From Solirubrobacter soli DSM 22325 (lineage in GTDB: Bacteria; Actinomycetota; Thermoleophilia; Solirubrobacterales; Solirubrobacteraceae), in assembly GCF_000423665.1 (NCBI RefSeq), contig NZ_AUIK01000027.1, positions 62,001 through 126,000 on the forward strand: a DNA stretch of 64,000 nucleotides. The letters run 5' to 3'. The translations under genes were made by a program, and so were the position numbers. This document shows, piece after piece, positions 1-7,290 of the stretch. The notes below the pieces were generated by a model. The model worked only from the letters and a program-made list of their open reading frames with translations. It did no database searches and was not told where the DNA came from. Each line of letters begins with the position of its first letter. Positions within the stretch are counted from its first letter, which is position 1.

Positions 1-111
1 GAGAACGACGTCGCACACTCGCTTCAGCGCGAGCGAAATGCGGGCACGCGGGCGCCCGAGCCGTTGCGCGGCTCGTGCGACGTCCGGTGACCGGTCTTCT
101 TGGCGCTCCAT
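1..111 (-). CDS. Sugar transferase, 5' end only (partial)
   Basis: Only the first 37 codons are in the window; the gene runs off the left edge. The ATG is at 111. The translation starts MERQEDRSPD and reaches ISLALKRVCDVVL. A basic stretch leading into LKRVxDVVL is typical of the start of the first membrane helix in bacterial sugar transferases (PF02397), which load the first sugar phosphate onto undecaprenyl phosphate for exopolysaccharide synthesis. Neither the catalytic region nor the helix is visible, so the call rests on this short motif. It lies on the same strand as the two genes to its right, 97 bases beyond the stop of the cupin gene. Confidence 0.45.
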   Translation of the reverse strand, partial: MERQEDRSPDVARAAQRLGRPRARISLALKRVCDVVL

Positions 112-208
112 CGCTTGGGTCGACACAGCCCTCTCCCCCTAGGGGTACACAGTGGTTATCTCAGATCGACCCTTCTGTAGGAAGCAGAAACCGACATATG
201 TTCGGTGT
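112..208. other. Short intergenic region with small palindromes
   Basis: I see no gene here. It holds a perfect 10-base palindrome, CCCCTAGGGG, at 136-145 and an imperfect palindrome around CATATG at 192-206. Either could be a protein-binding site or transcript end for the flanking minus-strand genes; nothing in the sequence decides which. Confidence 0.4.
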
Positions 209-691
209 CTACCGAGAATCTGACCGCAATGGACGCAACTCTTCGGCATACGACATTGCATGTCGTCGAAGTTCTCCGCCCGGGAGGATCTCGTAGGCGC
301 CCATCCGCCACAACGGTGGCGAATAGGCGTGGATCGTCACCGCCGGAGCGTCGCCCGTGTGGCGCACACGGTGGATGTCGGCGGCGCTGAAGCTGAACGC
401 CTGGCCCTCGCCGAACGTGCGTGTGACCGGCGGACCACCCAGTGCGAGGCGGTCCTCGGCGACCTCGCCCTGCACGACCGCGACCGCCCCGCCGGACAGG
501 TCGTGATCGTGGAACCCGGTGTCCTGGTCGTCCATCCAACAGATCAGCCACACCGCGACGTCGTCGTCGCGGCGCAGCTCCTCGTAGTGCCGCTGGTCGG
601 CCGAGTGCTGGACGAGGTGCTCCCAGACCGCCGGGTCGGCGGCGAGGTCGCGGACGAGGGACTCCAGGGCGGAGCCGTCGAGCTCTGTCAT
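209..691 (-). CDS. Cysteine dioxygenase family protein (cupin)
   Basis: This 160-residue protein resembles the small bacterial cysteine dioxygenase/cupin family, which uses non-haem iron to oxidise a thiol to a sulfinate. The HDHD segment and the later AADIHRVRH segment supply the expected cupin histidines, and the N-terminal third has the family's aspartate- and tryptophan-containing helices (VWEHLVQH, WLICWMDDQDTGFHDHD). Its ATG overlaps the stop of the amidohydrolase gene by 4 nt (688-691), so the two are probably translated from one message. The substrate could be cysteine or another small thiol. The family assignment is fairly firm; the substrate is inference. Confidence 0.75.
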   Translation of the reverse strand: MTELDGSALESLVRDLAADPAVWEHLVQHSADQRHYEELRRDDDVAVWLICWMDDQDTGFHDHDLSGGAVAVVQGEVAEDRLALGGPPVTRTFGEGQAFSFSAADIHRVRHTGDAPAVTIHAYSPPLWRMGAYEILPGGELRRHAMSYAEELRPLRSDSR

Positions 692-1560
692 ACGAAGCGC
701 TCCGGGTTGGTGACGTAGAGGGCGTGCTCGGCCGCGGGGCCGAGCTGGGACAAGACGTGCGGCTCGACGACCGGGCGATCGGAGCCGTAGAGCAGCCGGT
801 CGACGCCCACCACGCGCAGCATCGCGTCGATCGCGCGCGGTCCATACGACGAGGTATCGAACGCGGTCAGCGGGTCATGAACCGCTTCAGCGGGGCCGCC
901 GCGGGCGGCGAGCCGCTCGGCGTGCAGCGGCGCGAGCCCGGCGAGCATGGCGAAGATCACACGCAGGTTCGGGTGCGCCGGCCTCCCCCACTGCGCCCAC
1001 GCGTGCCAGGCGGTCGACATCTCGGCGACGTACGACGTCAGCGCGGGAAACCAGGCGGGCGAGCCGGACGCGGGACCGGGATGGATGAACAGCGGGCGGT
1101 CGCCGAGCGCCTCGAGCGCCGGACCGAGCCTCTCGATGCCCGCGGGCCCGCTCAGCGCGCCCGCGGGCAGGGAGAGACCGACGGCGCCCGCGTCGAGCAA
1201 CGCGCGCACGCGCTCGCCTGAGGGGTCGGCGAGCACGAGCGCGGCCCACAGCTCGAACGGTGCGCCGAGCTCGCGCACGCCCCGGTGGTAGTCGTCCAGC
1301 AGCACTTCGGCGTCCGGCAGCCACTCGATGCCGAGCGGCGAGGACGGCGCGACGATGATCCGCTGCGCTGGGTCGCTCGCCGCGCGCGCCGCCGGATCGT
1401 GGTCGCGCGGGTCGAACGGCGCCGGAGCGTCACCGGAGAGCTCGAGCAGCCAGCCGCGTCCGTCGCGGCGCAGGCGGGGAGGGACCGCGCGCCGCGCCAG
1501 GGAGGAGAGCAGGGCATCCGGCCACAGGTGCTGGTGGATGTCTACGCGGCGCGCGGTCAC
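688..1560 (-). CDS. Amidohydrolase family protein
   Basis: The 290-residue product starts VDIHQHLWP, the HxH metal-binding strand of amidohydrolase-2 proteins (PF04909). FIHPGP in the middle gives a further histidine ligand, and YGSDRPVVEP near the C terminus carries the terminal metal-binding aspartate. These enzymes hydrolyse or decarboxylate ring and amide substrates in the cytoplasm; the substrate here is unknown. The GTG start at 1560 is supported by a -10 element (TATCCT) ending exactly 7 nt upstream, the leaderless arrangement seen repeatedly here. The gene follows moaD-moaE on the same strand but appears to have its own promoter. Confidence 0.8.
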   Translation of the reverse strand: MTARRVDIHQHLWPDALLSSLARRAVPPRLRRDGRGWLLELSGDAPAPFDPRDHDPAARAASDPAQRIIVAPSSPLGIEWLPDAEVLLDDYHRGVRELGAPFELWAALVLADPSGERVRALLDAGAVGLSLPAGALSGPAGIERLGPALEALGDRPLFIHPGPASGSPAWFPALTSYVAEMSTAWHAWAQWGRPAHPNLRVIFAMLAGLAPLHAERLAARGGPAEAVHDPLTAFDTSSYGPRAIDAMLRVVGVDRLLYGSDRPVVEPHVLSQLGPAAEHALYVTNPERFV

Positions 1561-1567
1561 GCCGGAG

Positions 1568-1573
1568 AGGATA
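1568..1573 (-). promoter_or_regulatory. -10 element of the amidohydrolase gene (leaderless)
   Basis: TATCCT reads on the minus strand and is followed by 7 nt and then the GTG start at 1560. Transcription would begin at or next to the start codon. The element lies just beyond the 3' end of moaD-moaE. Confidence 0.55.
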
Positions 1574-1578
1574 CACGA

Positions 1579-2235
1579 CTAAATCGGTCGAGTATCAGGT
1601 ATTTGTGGCAGCGTGCCCTCGACGCGGGTCCTGTCGGCCCCGTCGAGCTCGACTTTCCAGATCGGCGCCTCGGCCTTGACGCGGTCGATCAGGGCGCGCG
1701 CGCCGGCGAACGCCTCGCCCCGGTGACCGGCGCTGGCGGCGACGATCACGCTCGGCTCCGACAACGGCACGCGGCCGGTCCGGTGGACCAGCGCGACGGC
1801 GCACAGCCCGTGCCGCTCGGCCTCCTCGGCGCCGATCGCCCGCAGCTTGGACAGCGCCATCTCCGCGTAGGCCTCGTAGTCGAGCGCCTCGACGTCGCGG
1901 GTGACGCCCTCGAAGACCACGACCGCGCCGGCGCGGGAGTCGCGCACCGCCGCGGAGACGGTCGCCAGGTCGAGCGGCTGGTCGGTGACCTCGACGAGCC
2001 GCACCACGGACGCACCGCCGCTGACGGGCGGGATCAGGGCGACCTGGTGCCCGGGCAGGACCGGCTCGTCCGGCGACGCGTATTCCATGTCGAGCGCGAC
2101 GATGCACTGCCCCGGCAACAGGTCCATCGCGGCCAGCACGTCGCCCGCGCGCGCGTCGTCGGGCAGCTCGAGCTCGACGTGATCGGCGCCCGCGCGCTCG
2201 CGGAGACCGGCGAATAGTCGAACCGTGATCAGCAC
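1579..2235 (-). CDS. Fused MoaD-MoaE molybdopterin synthase
   Basis: One 218-residue chain carries both molybdopterin synthase subunits. Residues 1-74 are the ubiquitin-like sulfur carrier MoaD (ITVRLFAGLRERAG), ending in its functional SGG tail at G73-G74. MoaE begins immediately after it, with the conserved lysine segment VKAEAPIWK. The enzyme adds two sulfurs to cyclic pyranopterin monophosphate. MoaD works through a free C-terminal Gly-Gly thiocarboxylate, so this chain should need cleavage after the glycines; M. tuberculosis MoaX is a known precedent. I chose GTG 2235 over ATG 2247 because a -10 element (TATGGT) lies 7 nt upstream and LITVRLFAGL matches normal MoaD N termini. It is divergent from moaC. 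Confidence 0.88.
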   Translation of the reverse strand: MLITVRLFAGLRERAGADHVELELPDDARAGDVLAAMDLLPGQCIVALDMEYASPDEPVLPGHQVALIPPVSGGASVVRLVEVTDQPLDLATVSAAVRDSRAGAVVVFEGVTRDVEALDYEAYAEMALSKLRAIGAEEAERHGLCAVALVHRTGRVPLSEPSVIVAASAGHRGEAFAGARALIDRVKAEAPIWKVELDGADRTRVEGTLPQIPDTRPI

Positions 2236-2254
2236 TCCCCGTACCATACGAAGT
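2236..2254. promoter_or_regulatory. Shared bidirectional promoter of moaD-moaE and moaC
   Basis: The 7 bases TACCATA at 2242-2248 read TACCAT on the plus strand and TATGGT on the minus strand. Each hexamer is followed by exactly 7 nt and then a GTG start (2255 plus, 2235 minus). Both genes therefore appear leaderless and share one symmetric -10 element. Confidence 0.6.
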
Positions 2255-2728
2255 GTGGACGGTGCACTGACTCACCTCGACGCCTCAGGCAACGCCCGGA
2301 TGGTCGACGTGTCCGAGAAATCCGAGACCTCCCGCTGGGCGCGGGCGCGCGCGGTCGTGCGGATGTCGCCTGAGACCGCGCAGCGGGTCGCCGCCGGGGA
2401 CGCGCCGAAGGGCGACGTGCTGACCGTCGCCCGGCTCGCGGCGATCCAGGCCGCCAAGCGCACGGACGAGCTGATTCCGCTCGCGCACTCGCTCCCGCTC
2501 AGCCACGTCGAGGTCGACGCCGACGTCGATCCCGACGCCGGGACGGTGACGCTGGTCTGCGAGGCGCGCGTCGCCGCCCGCACCGGCGTCGAGATGGAGG
2601 CGATGGTCGCCTGCAGCGTGGGCGCGCTCGCGATCTACGACATGGTCAAGGGGATCGAGCAGGGCGTCGTGATCGAGCGCGTCGAGCTGCTCGACAAGAC
2701 CGGCGGGAAATCGGACTTCCATCGATGA
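2255..2728 (+). CDS. moaC: Cyclic pyranopterin monophosphate synthase MoaC
   Basis: MoaC converts the cyclised GTP product of MoaA into cyclic pyranopterin monophosphate. The 157-residue product has the family's opening LTHLDASGNARMVDVS, the central LIPLAHSLPL, the GVEMEAM segment and the closing DMVKGIEQGVVI. GTG 2255 is preferred over the upstream GTG at 2225, because a TACCAT -10 element ends 7 nt before it and it gives the usual MoaC N terminus. The stop overlaps the moaA start by 4 nt, opening a moaC-moaA-moeA operon. Confidence 0.93.
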   Translation: MDGALTHLDASGNARMVDVSEKSETSRWARARAVVRMSPETAQRVAAGDAPKGDVLTVARLAAIQAAKRTDELIPLAHSLPLSHVEVDADVDPDAGTVTLVCEARVAARTGVEMEAMVACSVGALAIYDMVKGIEQGVVIERVELLDKTGGKSDFHR

Positions 2729-3717
2729 GACCGCAACTCGTCGACGGCCACGGGCGCGACATCGGCGACGTCCGCATCTCGGTCACCGACCGCTGCAACT
2801 TCCGCTGCCAGTACTGCATGCCGGCCGAGGGCCTCCCCTGGCTGGACCGCGACGCGATCCTCACCTACGAGGAGATCGCCCGCCTGGCGGGACTGCTGGC
2901 GAGCATGGGCGTCCACGACGTGCGGCTGACCGGCGGCGAGCCGCTCGCCCGCCGCGAGCTCTGGAAGCTCGTGGAGCTGTTGAGCGCCGACGAGCAGATC
3001 CACGACCTGTCGCTCACCACCAACGGCTACCTGCTCGAGCGCCAGGTGGAGCAGCTGGTGAAGGCCGGCCTGCGCCGCGTGAACGTCTCGCTGGACGCGC
3101 TCGCGCCCGACCGCTTCTTCCAGCTCACCCGCCGCAACTCGCTCAAGCAGGTCCTCGAGGGCCTGGCGGCGGCGGAGAAGTACCCGGAGCTGCGCCCGAT
3201 CAAGGTCAACGTCGTCGCGCTCAAGGACTTCACCGAGGACGAGGTCGTGCGCTTCGCGGAGTTCGCCCGCAAGCACCCGTACGAGGTCCGCTTCATCGAG
3301 TTCATGCCGCTCGACGCCGACCACTCGTGGTCGCGCGACCGCGTGCTGCCCAACGCCGAGGTCCGCCGGCTGATCCACGCCGCGTACCCGCTCAAGGACC
3401 TGGGTCGCGAGCGCCACGGCACCTCGCGCCGCTGGGAGTTCGAGGACGGCCAGGGGTCGATCGGCTTCATCTCCCCCGTGTCCGAGCCCTTCTGCGGCGA
3501 CTGCAACCGGATCCGGGTCACCGCAGAGGGCAAGCTGCGCACCTGCCTGTTCTCGATGACCGAGACCGACCTGCGCGGCCCGCTGCGCGCCGGCGCCTCC
3601 GACGACGAGCTCGAGAAGATCATCCGTGCCGCCGTTTGGGAGAAGGAGCTCAAGCACCACGTCAACGACGAGGGCTTCGTGCAGCCGCTGCGGACGATGT
3701 CCCAGATCGGTGGATGA
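2725..3717 (+). CDS. moaA: GTP 3',8-cyclase MoaA (radical SAM)
   Basis: MoaA uses S-adenosylmethionine radical chemistry to rearrange GTP, the first step of molybdopterin synthesis. The 330-residue protein has the N-terminal cluster motif CNFRCQYCMP, the SAM-binding RLTGGEPLARREL, and the C-terminal second-cluster cysteines in FCGDCNRIRVTAEGKLRTC. The final residues are QIGG; the terminal Gly-Gly matches the tail that completes the MoaA active site. It overlaps moaC and moeA by 4 nt each, which indicates translational coupling. Confidence 0.95.
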   Translation: MRPQLVDGHGRDIGDVRISVTDRCNFRCQYCMPAEGLPWLDRDAILTYEEIARLAGLLASMGVHDVRLTGGEPLARRELWKLVELLSADEQIHDLSLTTNGYLLERQVEQLVKAGLRRVNVSLDALAPDRFFQLTRRNSLKQVLEGLAAAEKYPELRPIKVNVVALKDFTEDEVVRFAEFARKHPYEVRFIEFMPLDADHSWSRDRVLPNAEVRRLIHAAYPLKDLGRERHGTSRRWEFEDGQGSIGFISPVSEPFCGDCNRIRVTAEGKLRTCLFSMTETDLRGPLRAGASDDELEKIIRAAVWEKELKHHVNDEGFVQPLRTMSQIGG

Positions 3718-4901
3718 AAGACTTTTCTGAAGCGCTGGCGCTCGTCCTTGACGGGATCGAGCCGGTCGAGACCGAGATCGTCGGCCTGCACGACGCGATC
3801 GGGCGCGTCATCGCCGCCGAGGCGCTGGCGGGCATCGACCTGCCGCCGTTCGACCGGACCGCGATGGACGGCTACGCGGTCCGCGCGCAGGACGTCTCCC
3901 CCGGCGCCGAGCTGCGCGTGATCGGCGACCTGGCGGCGGGCGGCGGGAGCGTCACCCTGGGGCCCGGGACCGCCGCGCGGATCTCCACCGGCGCCGCGAT
4001 CCCGCCCGGCGCCGACGCGATCCTCCGCGTCGAGGACGCCGACGTGCGCGACGGCACCGTGATCGCCACCGCGGGGGTCGCCCTCGGCCAGCACGTGCGC
4101 CGCCGCGCCGAGGACGTCCACGCGGGCGACGTGCTCGCGCTCCCTGGGGACGTCCTGACCGTGCCGCGCCTGTCCGCCCTCGCCTCGGCGGGTGTCGCGA
4201 CGGTGCGCGTGCCCCGTCCCCCGCGCGTCGACCTGATCGTCACCGGCAGCGAGCTGCTGCCCCCGGGCGCGCCCCACGAGCCCGGCAAGATCTACGAGTC
4301 CAACTCGCTCGTGGTGGGCGCGATGGTCGAGGCCGCGGGCGCGCGGCTCGTCCAGCATCCGTCGGTGATCGACGACTTCGAGACGACCCGCGCAGCCATC
4401 GAGGCCGGTCTCGAAGGCGACGTGCTGGTCGTCTCGGGCGGCGTCTCGGTCGGCCCGCACGACCACGTCAAGCCCGCGTTCGAGGCGTGCGGGGTCGACG
4501 AGGTCTTCTGGCGGGTGCGGATCAAGCCGGGCAAGCCGCTGTGGTTCGGCCGCCGTGGGAAGACCCTCGTCTTCGGCCTCCCGGGCAATCCGCTCTCGGC
4601 GATCGTCTGCACGGCGCTGTTCGTCCTGCCCGCGCTGCGCCGCCTGCGCGGCGAGTCGGACCCCGGCCCGCGCTTCGACCGCGGCCGCCTCGGCGAGTCC
4701 GCCGGCCCGAGCGACAACCGCACGACGTTCCTGATCTCCAAGCTCGTGCCCGGCTTGGACGGCGTGCTCGAGGCCTGGCCGACGGAGCGCCAGGGCTCGC
4801 ACATGACCGGCGCGCTCGGCGAGAGCGACGGGTTCGCGGTCGCCCCGCACGGCTCCGGCGCGCTCCCGGCCGGCGCCGAAGTGGACCTCCTGCGCGTCTA
4901 G
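3714..4901 (+). CDS. moeA: Molybdopterin molybdenumtransferase MoeA
   Basis: MoeA inserts molybdate into adenylated molybdopterin. The 395-residue product shows the family's PPFDRTAMDGYAVRA near residue 45, the ISTGAAIPPGADAI loop, and the C-terminal catalytic region VVSGGVSVGPHDHVK and VFGLPGNPLSA. ATG 3714 overlaps the moaA stop by 4 nt. With moaD-moaE and the MocA-like protein in the cox operon, the window supplies most of the steps needed to build the cofactor for the hydroxylase. The stop shares the palindrome CTAG with the stop of the convergent methyltransferase gene. Confidence 0.93.
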   Translation: MKDFSEALALVLDGIEPVETEIVGLHDAIGRVIAAEALAGIDLPPFDRTAMDGYAVRAQDVSPGAELRVIGDLAAGGGSVTLGPGTAARISTGAAIPPGADAILRVEDADVRDGTVIATAGVALGQHVRRRAEDVHAGDVLALPGDVLTVPRLSALASAGVATVRVPRPPRVDLIVTGSELLPPGAPHEPGKIYESNSLVVGAMVEAAGARLVQHPSVIDDFETTRAAIEAGLEGDVLVVSGGVSVGPHDHVKPAFEACGVDEVFWRVRIKPGKPLWFGRRGKTLVFGLPGNPLSAIVCTALFVLPALRRLRGESDPGPRFDRGRLGESAGPSDNRTTFLISKLVPGLDGVLEAWPTERQGSHMTGALGESDGFAVAPHGSGALPAGAEVDLLRV

Positions 4902-5860
4902 CGCGCCTCGATCACGCTGACCGGGCCTGCCGGGGTCTCGCCGACGACCGTGTAGCCGGCGGCGTCCAGCAGCGCCGCGTACTCGTCCTGGGTCCGCTCG
5001 CGCCCGCCCGTTCCGACGAGCATGTTGAGGTCCGAGAGCTTCCCCGCGGGTTCGGTGTTGGGTGGCCCGAGTTGCCGCTCGACGATCAGGACCGCCGCGC
5101 CCGGGGACGCCGCCTGCCGGATGCTGCGCAGGATCGCGATCGCCGGCGCGTCGTCCCAATCGTGCAGGATCGACTTGAGGACGTACGCGTCCGCCCCTTC
5201 CGGGACGCGCTCGAAGAAGTCGCCGCCGACGACGTCGCAGCGTTCGCCGGGCTGAGCGCCCGCGACGACCCCCGGCTGATCGAAGAGGATGCCGCGCGCA
5301 TCCGGGTGGCGCGCCAGGATCGCGGACAGCAGCGCGCCGCGGCCGCCGCCGACGTCCACGATCACCGAGTAGCCGCTGAAGTCGTGGGCGTCGAGCACCC
5401 CGGCGGTGACCCGGCGCGACAGGGCGGTCATGGCGGCGTCGAAGACCCCGCCCTCCTCGGGATGCTCAGCCCGGTAGGTCCAGGTGTCGACGCCGTGCAC
5501 CGCCCGGAACGCCGTCTCACCCGTGCGGACGCTGTGCAGCAGGTGCGACCAGGCGGCGAAGTGGTACGGCCGGCCCACGAACGCCGCCCACCCCGCGGGC
5601 GAGTCCGGCGCGTCGCTCCGCAGTCCCTCGCCGAGCGCGGTCAGCGCGAACCGGCGCTCGGCGTCCTCATGGAGGATCCCGACGGCGGCCAGCGCGCGAA
5701 GAAGCCGGTACAGCGACGGCGGGTGCGCGTCCGTCGCCGCGGCAAGGTCGTCGGCGGTGAGCGCCCTCTGCGCCAATCGGTCAGGGACACCGAGCGTGAC
5801 GGCGACGTGGATCGCTTGCGTCACCTGGTAGCCGTTGATCAGGCGCAGGAGGTCGTCCAT
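4898..5860 (-). CDS. SAM-dependent O-methyltransferase, hydroxyindole-type
   Basis: The 320-residue protein has the two-part layout of plant-type and polyketide O-methyltransferases. It begins with an N-terminal winged-helix dimerisation domain (LGVPDRLAQRALTADDLAAA). The catalytic domain follows, with VIVDVGGGRGALLSAIL (motif I), the acidic FDQPGVV, and LKSILHDWDDAPAIAIL, where the HDWDD histidine is the usual catalytic base. The substrate is likely a hydroxylated aromatic. The ATG at 5860 follows TAACGT by 7 nt. Its 3' end overlaps moeA by 4 nt. Confidence 0.85.
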   Translation of the reverse strand: MDDLLRLINGYQVTQAIHVAVTLGVPDRLAQRALTADDLAAATDAHPPSLYRLLRALAAVGILHEDAERRFALTALGEGLRSDAPDSPAGWAAFVGRPYHFAAWSHLLHSVRTGETAFRAVHGVDTWTYRAEHPEEGGVFDAAMTALSRRVTAGVLDAHDFSGYSVIVDVGGGRGALLSAILARHPDARGILFDQPGVVAGAQPGERCDVVGGDFFERVPEGADAYVLKSILHDWDDAPAIAILRSIRQAASPGAAVLIVERQLGPPNTEPAGKLSDLNMLVGTGGRERTQDEYAALLDAAGYTVVGETPAGPVSVIEAR

Positions 5861-5867
5861 GACGCGG

Positions 5868-5902
5868 ACGTTATTGCCAGCGAGCGCCTCGAGCGGTTAA
5901 GT
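5868..5902. promoter_or_regulatory. Divergent -10 elements of the O-methyltransferase and SHOCT genes
   Basis: On the minus strand TAACGT (5873-5868) ends 7 nt before the ATG at 5860. On the plus strand TTAAGT (5897-5902) ends 7 nt before the ATG at 5910. Both fit leaderless transcripts. Unlike other divergent pairs here, the two elements do not overlap. Confidence 0.5.
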
Positions 5903-5909
5903 ACGGGCG

Positions 5910-6449
5910 ATGGGGTTGTTGGGCGACTGGCTGCGCGGGCAGCGGATGAAGGACCCGGTGAGCGGGACGGCGCAGGTCGTCGCGTGCAGCCGGATCACGC
6001 AGGCGGCCGTGGCGTCGAACTGCACGATGAGCCTGGTCGTCTCGGCCGACGGCATCCCGGCGACGCCGGTCGACCACCAGTGCCTGTGCCGGCAGGACCG
6101 CTGGCCGCGCGGAGGTCAGGTGCTGCCGGTGACGGTCGATCGCGCCGACCCGTCCCGGTTGCGGATCGAGTGGGACGAGGTCCGCACGCACGAGGACCGG
6201 ATCGCCGAGCAGGCCGAGGCGCTCGCCGCGCGGATGAACAACGGCGAAGGCACGGGCAACGATCTCGTCGACCAGTTGCGCGCCGCCTTCCCCGGGGCCG
6301 AGATCACCGTCAGCTCGCACCAGCCCAACCTCTCCGACCTGACCGGCGTCGACTCGGTCGAGCGGTTGGAGCGTCTCGCCGCGCTGCACCGCTCGGGAGC
6401 GCTGACGGACGAGGAGTTCGCGGCCGCTAAAGCGCGCCTGTTGGGCTGA
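5910..6449 (+). CDS. SHOCT domain protein of unknown function
   Basis: The last 30 residues (ERLERLAALHRSGALTDEEF followed by AAAKARLLG) form a SHOCT domain, a short helical module found at protein termini and thought to mediate oligomerisation. The first 100 residues (LLGDWLRGQRMKDPVSGTAQ and a cysteine-containing beta-rich section) match no family I can name. There is no signal peptide or membrane helix, so the 179-residue protein is probably cytoplasmic. The ATG at 5910 fits a leaderless start. Confidence 0.7.
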   Translation: MGLLGDWLRGQRMKDPVSGTAQVVACSRITQAAVASNCTMSLVVSADGIPATPVDHQCLCRQDRWPRGGQVLPVTVDRADPSRLRIEWDEVRTHEDRIAEQAEALAARMNNGEGTGNDLVDQLRAAFPGAEITVSSHQPNLSDLTGVDSVERLERLAALHRSGALTDEEFAAAKARLLG

Positions 6450-6501
6450 TCCGAGAAGTGTCGCGGGCTTGACACGTCGAACGTCGCCGGGTGCAACGAC
6501 A

Positions 6502-6600
6502 TTGCCCGCGCAGCGCCAGGCCGCCGCCGCGCGCACCGCGAGCCAGCAGGAGATGCTCGCGGCGCAGGCCGACGCGACGAAGTCGATCATCAAGGGCTGA
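6502..6600 (+). CDS. Possible 32-residue alanine-rich small protein
   Basis: A TTG-started frame encodes a short Ala/Gln-rich peptide (LPAQRQAAAARTASQQEMLA and on to TKSIIKG) ending at 6600, just ahead of the Crp/Fnr promoter. The composition suits one amphipathic helix. No homologue is recognised and the start is uncertain. The alternative is that 6450-6605 is untranslated. Confidence 0.25.
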   Translation: MPAQRQAAAARTASQQEMLAAQADATKSIIKG

Positions 6601-6605
6601 CCCGG

Positions 6606-6611
6606 TAGCGT
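6606..6611 (+). promoter_or_regulatory. -10 element of the Crp/Fnr gene (leaderless)
   Basis: TAGCGT is followed by 7 nt and then the GTG start at 6619. Confidence 0.55.
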
Positions 6612-6618
6612 CCCCGGG

Positions 6619-7251
6619 GTGCAGTGGCCCATCCTGGCGGGATTGCCGGAGGAGGACGTCCGGCGGGTGCTTCAGATCGCCCGGCGGCGCGTCTTCGGAC
6701 GCCGTGAGGTCGTCTTCCACCGAGGCGATCCCGCCGACACGCTGCACCTCGTGCACTCGGGCCGCTACGCCGTGCGCATCGGCACCCGCTACGGCGACAC
6801 CGTGATGCTGAACATGATCGGGCCGGGTGAGACGTTCGGCGAGATCGCGCTGCTCGACGACTCGGCGCCGCGCAGCGCCACGGTCGTCGCCGTCGAGGCG
6901 GGCGAGACCCGTGCGATCCACAAGGTCGACTTCGACGGCCTGCGCGCGCGCAATCCCGCGATCTCGGACATCCTCGCGAGCGCGCTCGCGCTGCGGGTCC
7001 GGCGCCTGTCCGAGCTGTTGGTCGAGGCGCACTACGAGCCCGCGGACACCCGGGTCCTGCGCCGCGTGGCCGAGCTCGCCGGCGACGGCGGCGTCGTGCC
7101 GCTCACCCAGGAGGAGATCTCCGACCTGGCCGGCACCTCGCGCGCGACCGTCAACCGCGTCCTGCGCGACGCCCAGTCACGCGGCGAGATCGAGCTGCGC
7201 CGCGGACGGATCGCCGTGCTCGACGGCCGCCTCGCCGAACGCGCCGGCTAG
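6619..7251 (+). CDS. Crp/Fnr family transcriptional regulator
   Basis: The 210-residue protein has an N-terminal cyclic-nucleotide-type beta-barrel (residues about 5-120, with HRGDPADTLHLVHSGRYAV and GPGETFGEIALLDDSAPRSA). The PGETFGEIAL...RSA stretch resembles the phosphate-binding cassette of cAMP-binding members. A C-terminal winged helix follows, with the recognition helix in LTQEEISDLAGTSRATVNRV. No N-terminal cysteines for an Fe-S cluster are present, so it is CRP-like rather than FNR-like. It lies convergent to the cox operon and could control it, but that is proximity only. Confidence 0.88.
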   Translation: MQWPILAGLPEEDVRRVLQIARRRVFGRREVVFHRGDPADTLHLVHSGRYAVRIGTRYGDTVMLNMIGPGETFGEIALLDDSAPRSATVVAVEAGETRAIHKVDFDGLRARNPAISDILASALALRVRRLSELLVEAHYEPADTRVLRRVAELAGDGGVVPLTQEEISDLAGTSRATVNRVLRDAQSRGEIELRRGRIAVLDGRLAERAG

Positions 7252-7290
7252 ATAAAGGGGTCAGGCCCCTTTAGGTTCCGAGCGCGTAGT
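7252..7290. repeat. Palindromic repeat, copy 1 (AAAGGGG-TCAGG-CCCCTTT)
   Basis: A 7-bp perfect stem at 7254-7272 with loop TCAGG sits between the convergent Crp/Fnr and cox-operon genes. Its right arm contains the TAA stop of the minus-strand gene. A second copy with the same layout is at 18376-18411, and similarity continues for about 18 bases into both minus-strand coding regions. It probably acts as a two-way transcript end and resembles REP-type palindromes. Confidence 0.6.

Noticed and set aside
2225-2254. GTG 2225 as the moaC start
   Set aside because: It would add ten residues absent from MoaC proteins and lies upstream of the promoter-like element. GTG 2255 fits both spacing and family.
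3027-5159. A 710-codon open frame on the minus strand across moaA and moeA
   Set aside because: It is antisense to two unmistakable genes, arginine/alanine-rich and without any family motif. Long antisense frames are common at this GC content.
4487-6430. A 647-codon plus-strand frame across moeA, the methyltransferase and the SHOCT gene
   Set aside because: It is out of frame with the real genes and has shadow-type composition (Arg/Pro/Gly-rich).
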